Origin: an uncultured Clostridium sp.
GTDB lineage: Bacteria; Bacillota; Clostridia; TANB77; CAG-508
DNA length: 11,425 bases
Direction: 5' to 3'
NCBI GenBank assembly: GCA_958413095.1
Contig: CATYUF010000050.1
Coordinates: 1-11,425 of the forward strand
In this document: positions 1-6,529 of the stretch, piece after piece
Layout: every line of letters begins with the position of its first letter
Position numbering within the stretch: position 1 is the stretch's first letter
Program-made: the position numbers and the translations under genes
The notes under the pieces: model-generated
What the model was told of the DNA's origin: nothing
Database searches by the model: none
Seen by the model: the letters and a program-made list of their open reading frames with translations, nothing else

Positions 1-147
1 TTTGTTTTTTTATATTTTTTATTTATTATAATTCAATATTATAAATATTCATATAGTTATATATTTTTTTGCTATACTTAAAAATAAAACTTTTTATTTT
101 TAATATATTACAAGCTAAATTTCAATTTTAATATTTTAGTTTAACAC
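1..147. other. AT-rich gene-free left edge
   Basis: No coding region is visible on either strand. The sequence is almost pure A/T. It holds one A/T-only inverted repeat (80-89 with 92-101) whose 2-nt loop is too small for a convincing hairpin. I see no RNA gene, promoter pair or repeat I would defend here. Confidence 0.5.
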
Positions 148-153
148 AAATTT

Positions 154-431
154 GTTACTGTATAATATTTTTTCTTGTAGAGTAGCTGAAAGTAGTTGAT
201 AATTATGATTTTTTTGGATTTTGACGTTCGCATGGAATGAAGATTAGAATTGGTTAGGCTTTCGAATGAGGAATGCTCACGGTACTTGAAGTATGAAAGG
301 GTCTGAGTGAGAGAGGCTCATTAGGAAGCCTTACCAATTCTTTCTGAATGAAATAAGTAGTCAAAATCCAAAAAAATCATAATTATCAACTATTTTCAGC
401 GACTAATTTGCAAAAACTATTATATAGTAAC
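154..431 (+). ncRNA. Large nested palindrome: candidate structured RNA or foldback (MITE-like) element
   Basis: The whole segment folds on itself. Arms 181-225 and 360-404 pair over 45 bp with one A-G mismatch (184/401) and one G-U wobble (192/393); the inner 30 bp (196-225 with 360-389) are perfect. Outside them, 154-172 pairs with 413-431 (17 Watson-Crick pairs plus one wobble of 19). Inside, 246-261 pairs with 326-341 (15 of 16), 265-270 with 317-322, and 276-280 with 307-311, leaving a 26-nt apical region with a small hairpin (283-293). Two stretches, 226-245 and 342-359, do not pair and form a large internal loop. A TATAAT at 161-166 could start a plus-strand transcript near 173, and the opposite arm carries a mirror TATAAT on the minus strand (419-424). 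There is no U-run after the stem, so it is not an intrinsic terminator. I do not recognise an RNA family. A mobile foldback element is an equal alternative. Strand is assumed from the downstream gene. Confidence 0.55.
154..431. repeat. Inverted terminal arms with imperfect flanking direct repeat
   Basis: The outermost arms read GTTACT then G or A, TATAATA, T or G, and Ts (154-172, and the reverse complement of 413-431). Immediately outside lie ACAAATTT (146-153) and ACAAATCC (432-439), a 6-of-8 match in direct orientation; the longer exact match TAACACAAAT recurs at 142-151 and 428-437. This is what a decayed 8-bp target-site duplication around a MITE-like insertion would look like. In DNA this rich in A and T a 6-of-8 match is weak evidence. 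Confidence 0.35.
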
Positions 432-460
432 ACAAATCCCCTAAAATGTTTACATAAATA

Positions 461-489
461 TTGAATCATTTTACTTTTTATGGTACAAT
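461..489 (+). promoter_or_regulatory. Promoter of the deaminase gene
   Basis: TTGAAT (461-466), a 17-nt spacer and TACAAT (484-489) match the sigma-A consensus well. The predicted start is about 34 nt ahead of the ATG at 530, leaving room for the ribosome binding site GGAGG at 517-521 (8-nt spacing). The promoter lies outside the palindrome, so the gene can be transcribed independently of it. Confidence 0.65.
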
Positions 490-529
490 ATTGAGTAATT
501 ACTTAAATTTAGAATTGGAGGAAATATAA

Positions 530-3037
530 ATGAAAAATTTAAAATTTTTAAATAAGTTTTATTTAGACAAAGAAAAAGATATAATAATAAATTTATACAA
601 ATCAAACGAAGATGAAATAACATATATTTTAGAAACTCCAAATCATAATACCGGAAATTTAATTACTAATTTAGCCAAAATTTGTAATGTAGAAACTGTT
701 AAAAATGAAAATGATATGAAAATAATAACAGGAACTATACCTGCGAGTATAAATGGTGATAATGAAATTGTATATATATTTAGACTTGGTGGTTTTAAAA
801 TTGCTAATATTTATGAAAACGGAAAAATAGAAATTAAAGCTAAAATTCCAGCAATTACAAAAACACTTATGTCTCAAACAAAAGAATATAATTTACCAAT
901 AGAAAAAACAATTATTAAGTCATATATTTTAAAAAAGTCAAAATTTAGAACAGATTTACATACACATATGAATGCAAATCTATCTCCAGATTGCTTAATT
1001 GCTTTGGGAATAAGTAATCAAATTAGATATCCTTTATACTATATCAAAAAATTAAATTTGAGAATGTCTAAAAAACAAGAAGTTGAAATTTCAGAACAAA
1101 GAGAGCTTGTCAAAGAGCAATTTAAAGATTCTGAGTTAAAAGGTAAATATTTAACAAGAAAAATTGATGATAATACTTTTATTAATTTTGCTGATTTTAT
1201 ATTAAATAACTTAGAAAATGCTGATTATAATATTTCAAAAATAAGAACAAGTTTATCCATTTTAAAAGATGGTCAAGCTGTATTTACTAATTTAGAAAAA
1301 TTATACATATACAGATATGTTTTTGCAAGAGGTATTGAAAGTGACACTAAAATATTATTAAATGAAAATGATATAAATAAAATTCCTGAACAAGACATAA
1401 AAAATATGGTTATTCAAATGTTAAAGGATAAAGAAAAAGATAGTAAATATTCAAAAAATAATTTCTTTCAAAATAAATTGTTGTGGATTGCTAGAGAATA
1501 TCAAAAACAAGGAATAAAATATGTAGAAATAGCAGATACAAACCTTACCAAAAAAGGAGAATCTGCAATAAAATTACTAGAAGATGTTCATGCGATAATG
1601 CCTAAAATCGAAGAAGAAACAGGTGTAAAAATCAGATTTTTATTTGCTATTAGAAGAATTCCTTTAACTATTATTAAAGACCAAAAAACAAGCTTAAATT
1701 ATTTAAGAGAAAATTTAGATGTTATGAAAGCAGTTGCCAAAAGTCCATATGTTGTTGGTAGTGATTTTATTGGAGAAGAAATAAATGATATAAGTGAATT
1801 ACAACCAGCTATAAGTGAAATTGTAAGATATGTTGTTGAAGAAGATAATGGATTTACAATGAGAATACATGCTGGTGAAAATGATAGCTTAAGAGATAAT
1901 GTGGAAAAATCAATTGATTGTATTAATTCTTCCTTGAAACCTGGCGAGAAAATGCCAAAATTTAGATTAGGTCATGGTTTATATACAGCAGATTTAAAAA
2001 CAGAAAAAGGTAAAAACTTAATTAAAAAAATGCAAGAAACTGGTGCTATTTTAGAGTTTCAATTAACATCAAATGTTAGATTGAATAACTTAAGTGATTT
2101 ATCTAAACATCCTTTAAAAACATATTTAGAAAATAATATTAAATGTATACAAGGTACTGATGGTTGTGGATTTTATGGTACAGATACAATTGATGAACAA
2201 TTAGCATTACAAAATTTATTAAACTTAAATAATGAAGATTTTCTAAAAATGCGTGAAGTTGAAGATAAATTAATAAGTGATAGTGACAAATATTTTGAGG
2301 AAAAAAGCAAAAAATTTGAAAAATTTCTAAATGGAAGAACTTTAAGAGAGGCTATATTAGAAGAAGAATTGTTAAATGAAGAAAAAAGCAAAGATAATAA
2401 TATGGATTTGAGGATTCGTAAAGGTGTTTTTGCAAAAGAACTTTTAAAAACTAAAATAAAAGAATTACCAACAGATAAAGTTCCTATTATAATAGCTGGT
2501 GGTAGCTTTAATGGTCAAAACAGAGAAACTTTACTAACAGAAGAAGGTCAAAAAATGCTTGAAGAATTAATTAAGAAAATAAATAATGAAAAAGCATATT
2601 TTGTAATAGGTCATAAAATGGAAGGTTTTGAAAAAGCAATAGTTGATATTTCTAAAAAATTGAATAAAAAGTTTGAAATAGATGCAATTGTTCCAAAAAT
2701 GATATCTGAAGAGAATGGACAAAAACTTATAAATGAAAATATTGATAAAATTCGTATTTCAACAGAAAATGAAGATTCTGGAATATATAAAAGCTTTAAT
2801 TATGAAATTTTTGAAAGAAGAAGTTCTGTTGTAGTTGCTTTTGATGGGAATTCTCCAGTTTCTAATCTTGTTCAAGAAGCTAAAAATGGTAAAGGGAAAT
2901 CTAAAATATATGTAAATGCACAAAATACTTCATTATATGAAAAAGCAAGGTCTTTAACAGGTTATGTTGTTCCTTTTAATATTAGTGACAATATAGTTGA
3001 TAGAATTTTACAGGAAAATCCTGAAATAGCAGAATAA
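530..3037 (+). CDS. Adenosine-deaminase-family protein with C-terminal SLOG-like domain
   Basis: Predicted zinc-dependent deaminase of an adenine nucleoside or nucleotide, probably cytosolic (no signal peptide or membrane segment). The deaminase blocks appear in family order: HxH at H144/H146, the GxDxxGxE-like block at 410-417, HAGE at 447-450 (zinc His and catalytic Glu), LGHG at 480-483, TSN at 513-515, HP at 527-528, and the metal Asp at D544 in GTDG. The usual second Asp of this last motif (NTDDP) is Gly545. Residues 1-133 form an unrecognised, probably beta-rich region; about 155-325 is a long helical insertion. Residues 625-835 look Rossmannoid, with AGGS at 656-659, IGH at 693-695 and VVVAFDG at 767-773 followed by SPVSNLVQEA, resembling SLOG/DprA-LOG folds. 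At 835 residues it is over twice the length of housekeeping adenosine deaminase (about 330-350). ATG with GGAGG 8 nt upstream. It is the only gene of its unit. The deaminase call is firm; the SLOG call and substrate are inferences. Confidence 0.85.
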   Translation: MKNLKFLNKFYLDKEKDIIINLYKSNEDEITYILETPNHNTGNLITNLAKICNVETVKNENDMKIITGTIPASINGDNEIVYIFRLGGFKIANIYENGKIEIKAKIPAITKTLMSQTKEYNLPIEKTIIKSYILKKSKFRTDLHTHMNANLSPDCLIALGISNQIRYPLYYIKKLNLRMSKKQEVEISEQRELVKEQFKDSELKGKYLTRKIDDNTFINFADFILNNLENADYNISKIRTSLSILKDGQAVFTNLEKLYIYRYVFARGIESDTKILLNENDINKIPEQDIKNMVIQMLKDKEKDSKYSKNNFFQNKLLWIAREYQKQGIKYVEIADTNLTKKGESAIKLLEDVHAIMPKIEEETGVKIRFLFAIRRIPLTIIKDQKTSLNYLRENLDVMKAVAKSPYVVGSDFIGEEINDISELQPAISEIVRYVVEEDNGFTMRIHAGENDSLRDNVEKSIDCINSSLKPGEKMPKFRLGHGLYTADLKTEKGKNLIKKMQETGAILEFQLTSNVRLNNLSDLSKHPLKTYLENNIKCIQGTDGCGFYGTDTIDEQLALQNLLNLNNEDFLKMREVEDKLISDSDKYFEEKSKKFEKFLNGRTLREAILEEELLNEEKSKDNNMDLRIRKGVFAKELLKTKIKELPTDKVPIIIAGGSFNGQNRETLLTEEGQKMLEELIKKINNEKAYFVIGHKMEGFEKAIVDISKKLNKKFEIDAIVPKMISEENGQKLINENIDKIRISTENEDSGIYKSFNYEIFERRSSVVVAFDGNSPVSNLVQEAKNGKGKSKIYVNAQNTSLYEKARSLTGYVVPFNISDNIVDRILQENPEIAE

Positions 3038-3163
3038 AAATGAAGCATCTGTTAATATGTATCAATAACAGTTCTTATAATCTAATTTTATATAGTGATA
3101 TGGAAAAATTTTATATAAATCAAGCTAAACCACGAATTTTCTATATACTCATGCAACAAAAGC

Positions 3164-3213
3164 GACAAGTAAGTAATTTAAAATATTTTGACATTTTAGA
3201 TTACTTACTTGTC
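3164..3213. terminator. Strong convergent terminator-like hairpin
   Basis: Arms 3164-3184 and 3193-3213 pair over 21 bp with a single G-U wobble and an 8-nt loop. It lies 126 nt after the deaminase stop and before the end of the minus-strand cvpA-like gene. On the plus strand it is followed by ATTTCTTTGTT, on the minus strand by GCTTTTGTT: imperfect U-tracts on both sides, so it may stop transcription from both directions. Confidence 0.7.
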
Positions 3214-3261
3214 ATTTCTTTGTTCATATACTAATTTTATTACATAAAATTGTGTGTAATA

Positions 3262-3344
3262 TTATTTCTTTCTATGATTTATTCTTTTTATTTCTGATAA
3301 TTTGTAATTAAATTTAAAGCCAAGTCTTTATTATTATAGACTAT
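3262..3344 (-). pseudogene. Decayed remnant of the 3' end of a gldG-like gene
   Basis: Read on the minus strand from 3341, a 17-codon open stretch encodes VYNNKDLALNLITNYQK before a stop. The intact gldG-like gene at 6530-8107 encodes AYNNKDLALNSIAKL at the matching place (about 6670-6741). The two DNAs share an exact GCCAAGTCTTT block and roughly 80% identity over about 50 nt, fading towards 3262. Stops occur on both sides (3345-3347 and 3288-3290), so it is not a gene. The core 3288-3341 is the supported part. Coincidence in AT-rich DNA is possible but the nine-residue exact match YNNKDLALN argues against it. Confidence 0.55.
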
Positions 3345-3414
3345 TTATTTTTATAATTTTTTAATTATATTAAATTAGAAGTTATACTTTTAGAAAAATT
3401 TCTTATTTTCTATC

Positions 3415-4017
3415 CTAACCATTAAAAAATACATTTAGCACATTATTGTCACTCATTATATTTCCAATAGTAGATTCTTCTACTGCTTTAACAGCTTTAT
3501 TTTCAGGATTAATTTCTCCTATTAAATTTACAATTAGTAATGCTACATAAATTATTAAAAGCCCTCTTAATATTCCATATATTGCCCCTCCAAACTTGTT
3601 ACATTGCTTTAGTATAGGTAATTTTGCAACAACATTTGCTAATGCAGTTACAAATCTTAATGCTAATCTTAATACAATATATAGTAATAAAATAACTAAT
3701 CCTTGAACTATGTTAATTGATAAATTTCTTGAAGTTTCTGGCAACATTCCTTGCTTGATTGTATTTATTAATTCTGTTTCATTTTTATCTTTTGCTAGTT
3801 CTGTTGCTTTTTCTAGTATTGTATTTTCTATTGTTTCATCAATACTCGTAGTATTAATTATAAAATCAGAAACTGGCTTGTAAATAAATATAATTACAAT
3901 TATCGAAATTATTGTTGCACATAATTGTATTGATAGTGTTATTAGTCCTTTTCTATATGCTAATAATGCAGATAAAATTACAACTGCAACAATTATTATA
4001 TCTACTATAAAATCCAT
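3415..4017 (-). CDS. CvpA family membrane protein
   Basis: Small integral membrane protein of the CvpA (colicin V production) family. Members occur widely in bacteria and have been linked to envelope homeostasis, but no biochemical activity is settled. Visible are hydrophobic segments near residues 3-20 and 25-47, a charged extracytoplasmic stretch, then segments near 104-125 and 143-165, with the GxIYGxLRG-like motif (GAIYGILRG) typical of the family just before the last one. Length (200 residues) is a little above the usual 160-180. An upstream ATG at 4029 is possible, but the purine run AAGGGG touches that ATG directly, which is too close; it lies 12 nt from the ATG at 4017 (MDFIVDIII), so I prefer the shorter form. 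It follows the DUF5711-like gene by about 28 nt and is probably co-transcribed. Stop TAG. Confidence 0.8.
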   Translation of the reverse strand: MDFIVDIIIVAVVILSALLAYRKGLITLSIQLCATIISIIVIIFIYKPVSDFIINTTSIDETIENTILEKATELAKDKNETELINTIKQGMLPETSRNLSINIVQGLVILLLYIVLRLALRFVTALANVVAKLPILKQCNKFGGAIYGILRGLLIIYVALLIVNLIGEINPENKAVKAVEESTIGNIMSDNNVLNVFFNG

Positions 4018-4045
4018 TTTAAAGTTCATCCCCTTCTCTTTTTAA

Positions 4046-5224
4046 TTATAAATTAACAATTTCTACTTTGTCTCTATAAATTATTCCTGCAATATTATTT
4101 CCAACTGTTATATTTGTTATTTCTTGATTAGCAATATATCTTTTTACTAACCAACCTCCTGTATTTATAAATTCTATTTCTGTTCCTAAGTTTAATGCAA
4201 TTATATCTCCTTTGGTGTAAAATTCTTTAATTACTGAATTTACTGTATATTCTTTTGTTGATTTATTTTCTATATTTACAATATTTATGACAGAATCTGC
4301 TGAAAAAATTCCAGATGATTTTTCTTCAACAGTAGCTACATTATTGTTTAATTCAATAGATTCTAATGTAATCTTTTTATTTTTATTATCAAACAATGTA
4401 GTTTCTTCATCATTTTCAATCATAGTTATTCCATCTGTATACATACAAACTAATTTATTTTTATTCTGATAGTTTACATTAGTTATCAGTCTATTGGCTT
4501 CACTTGTATAATTTTTTTCTTCTGAATTTGCAGGGTCTGTTTTTGCCTTTTCTATTGAAATAATCCTAATATTAGATTGTATAACTGTTCCTGATGGATT
4601 TACTTCTGCTATTGCTAAATATTTGTTATCATTTGATATACTCACATCTACTGCCATAGTTGTTGATAAAAATCTTTTAAATAGCTCATTACCTTTTGGG
4701 TCAAATATTTCAATTATGCTCTTATAACTTGTATCTGAAATTATTACTGCAACATATCCATTTTCATTTACATGAACTTGTGATATATTTCCTTCAATGG
4801 TATTTTCCCATAAAACTTGCTTGTCTTCTATTAAATAGACCTTTTGTCCTTTTGATTCAGCTATTGCTAAAAATCTATTTGATGAGTTAAAAATTGGATT
4901 AGTTATTTGTATATCCATTTCAGCTTCTTTGTTTCCAGTATTTCCATATATATTTAACTTATTTTTATTTAATATGCCTATATACTTGTTAAAAGCATAT
5001 ATATTTGAAGTTTGACCTTCGTCCAGCTCTATTATTGATACATTATTTTGTGTTACTTGTTTTCTAAATATATTTGTGTCAATCCATTCTCTTACATTTT
5101 TATTTGTAATATATAATGAAGCTATAACTATTATTCCGATAACTAAAATTGAAATTACTATTGAAATTATTATTTTCTTTTTATTAATTTTACTTTCAGT
5201 TGTTTCTTGCCAATAATCTTTCAT
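4046..5224 (-). CDS. DUF5711-like membrane-anchored beta-propeller protein
   Basis: A 392-residue protein with a short Lys-rich cytosolic N-terminus, one membrane segment at about residues 19-41 and a large extracytoplasmic domain. That domain is made of repeating short beta-strands with recurring patterns such as YLAIAE, RFLAIAE and YVAVIIS about 40-60 residues apart, as expected for a WD40/PQQ-like propeller. This matches the DUF5711 proteins of Clostridia; the family assignment is from recall and the function is unknown. The start has AAGGAG 9 nt upstream of the ATG. The cvpA-like gene follows closely on the same strand, suggesting a two-gene operon in which both products sit in the membrane. 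No catalytic residues are evident. Confidence 0.7.
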   Translation of the reverse strand: MKDYWQETTESKINKKKIIISIVISILVIGIIVIASLYITNKNVREWIDTNIFRKQVTQNNVSIIELDEGQTSNIYAFNKYIGILNKNKLNIYGNTGNKEAEMDIQITNPIFNSSNRFLAIAESKGQKVYLIEDKQVLWENTIEGNISQVHVNENGYVAVIISDTSYKSIIEIFDPKGNELFKRFLSTTMAVDVSISNDNKYLAIAEVNPSGTVIQSNIRIISIEKAKTDPANSEEKNYTSEANRLITNVNYQNKNKLVCMYTDGITMIENDEETTLFDNKNKKITLESIELNNNVATVEEKSSGIFSADSVINIVNIENKSTKEYTVNSVIKEFYTKGDIIALNLGTEIEFINTGGWLVKRYIANQEITNITVGNNIAGIIYRDKVEIVNL

Positions 5225-5255
5225 ATATTGATTCTCCTTATCTTTTGCTGGTTAT

Positions 5256-5284
5256 ATTCTACTATAATGCATTAGAAAAAGCAA
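5256..5284 (-). promoter_or_regulatory. Promoter of the DUF5711-like/cvpA-like operon
   Basis: On the minus strand: TTGCTT (5279-5284), 17-nt spacer, TAGAAT (5256-5261), about 31 nt ahead of the ATG at 5224. The -35 box is within the 63-nt gap after the ykvI-like gene stop, so the two genes can be separate transcription units. Confidence 0.5.
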
Positions 5285-5287
5285 TAT

Positions 5288-6322
5288 TTAAGCTTTATCT
5301 CTTGAAATAATTTTTATAATTTGAATTATTCCTAAATAGCCAAAAAAAGGATATAAAATTTGCACTAGATTTGAAAAGCCAATTTTTGATACAAATATAG
5401 AAGTTATACACATAATTAATGCAATATGTTGATAACTTTTCTTTTTTTTACATATATTTTGTATAAAACTATTTCCGATTGATATACTTGTTGTAAATAT
5501 GGAACTTAATATTATAAATCCATATATAATAGCCAATATCTTTGAGATTTTTGATACTAAATACACTGCTGGCATTTCTAAATTTTCTATGTTGACATCA
5601 ATTTTTGATAATATTAAAAATAAAATTATTGATAATGTTGCAACTATTATCGTTGTTAGAATTGATGCATATTTATTAATTCTATTATTCTTTAAATAAT
5701 CCTTTAAAGTTATTAATACTGGGATTAGTAATATACTGTTATAGCTACTATATAATATACTTTTTAGTATAAACATTAAGCTATTATTATTGTTTATTGT
5801 GTATTGTTGAATTTTAGAAATATCAATTATTCCTAATATTTGTATTCCTATATATATGATAAAGAAAATTAAAAATGGAACTATAATTGTACTGACTTTT
5901 ACAATTCCCTTTGTGCTAGTCATAAATACTATATAACATAATATGGCTAGTATAATACTTCCAATTAAACTATCTATTCCTAGCTGTTGCTCAAAATATG
6001 CTCCAAATCCTGAAATCATTATAAAAAATGTTACTAATAAGAATGTATTAATAATAAGGTTTAGTATACTAATTAAATTTTTCTTGTCATTTCCAATAAT
6101 TATCTCTAAGAATTCTCTATATGTACTAATATCATTTTTTTGTATTATTTTAAAGGTTTTATATATTATATATCCTATTAGTGCACTTGAAATTATAATT
6201 CCTATAACTCCTTTCATTCCATATGCATAAAAGAAAACATAAATTTCTTGACCAGATGCAAATCCTGCACCAATTAATGCTCCTATAATTACAAAAATAA
6301 TTTTTGAAATACTTTTTATCAT
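5288..6322 (-). CDS. YkvI family membrane protein (putative transporter)
   Basis: A 344-residue polytopic membrane protein resembling Bacillus YkvI (COG3949), which belongs to the large amino-acid/LeuT-fold transporter group; substrate unknown. The diagnostic GALIGAGFASGQE at residues 14-26, in a broken first helix, is the family hallmark. About ten hydrophobic segments can be drawn, with a basic loop near 288-296 and a C-terminal basic tail (RDKA). Length matches the family. The odd point is the start: no Shine-Dalgarno precedes the ATG at 6322, while a good AAGGAG lies 34 nt upstream, followed 7 nt later by an in-frame ATA. Starting at the ATG fits the family N-terminus, so I keep it. It appears to be a single gene between two other minus-strand units. 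Confidence 0.8.
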   Translation of the reverse strand: MIKSISKIIFVIIGALIGAGFASGQEIYVFFYAYGMKGVIGIIISSALIGYIIYKTFKIIQKNDISTYREFLEIIIGNDKKNLISILNLIINTFLLVTFFIMISGFGAYFEQQLGIDSLIGSIILAILCYIVFMTSTKGIVKVSTIIVPFLIFFIIYIGIQILGIIDISKIQQYTINNNNSLMFILKSILYSSYNSILLIPVLITLKDYLKNNRINKYASILTTIIVATLSIILFLILSKIDVNIENLEMPAVYLVSKISKILAIIYGFIILSSIFTTSISIGNSFIQNICKKKKSYQHIALIMCITSIFVSKIGFSNLVQILYPFFGYLGIIQIIKIISRDKA

Positions 6323-6469
6323 TACTTTTTTATTGATATATCTATATATATCTTTTCTCCTTATATAATATATTTAGGTTTTTAAATCTTGAAATTACCT
6401 ATCCTTCATATTATATACAAAGCTTTATTTTTTATAACTACTCTATACAAGTTCTTATCTATGAAATAT

Positions 6470-6520
6470 AATAAAGGACTACCCCTGAAATATTTTATAT
6501 ATTCTAGGACAGCCCCTACC
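6470..6520 (-). terminator. Paired CCCCT repeats and weak terminator after the exporter operon
   Basis: AGGACTACCCCT (6475-6486) and AGGACAGCCCCT (6506-6517) are near-identical direct repeats, 10 of 12. Transcribed from the minus strand, the region between and including them can pair (CTGTCCT..GAATAT with ATATT.C.AGGGGTAG, several G-U pairs) and is followed by TCCTTTATTAT. It lies 12 nt after the gldG-like gene and is the best terminator candidate for that operon, though the stem is wobble-rich and the U-tract poor. Confidence 0.4.
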
Positions 6521-6529
6521 CTTTTTATT

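Noticed and set aside
154..431. Retron msr-msd, group II intron or CRISPR-related RNA
   Set aside because: No reverse transcriptase, Cas or intron-encoded protein is nearby, and no domain V-like or direct-repeat array is seen; only the long inverted arms are retron-like.
154..431. Intrinsic terminator or attenuator of an upstream gene
   Set aside because: The stem is far longer than terminators and no U-run follows it on either strand.
154..431. Invertible promoter switch between the long inverted arms
   Set aside because: The inner segment is itself largely palindromic, no invertase gene is in the window, and the deaminase has its own promoter outside the arms.
530..3037. Canonical RADAR locus
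   Set aside because: The large ATPase RdrA expected next to RdrB is absent; upstream is noncoding and downstream is a terminator followed by convergent genes.
3040..3234. 64-codon plus-strand ORF just after the deaminase
   Set aside because: No ribosome binding site, and the frame runs through the 21-bp terminator hairpin at 3164-3213; low-complexity composition, no family resemblance.
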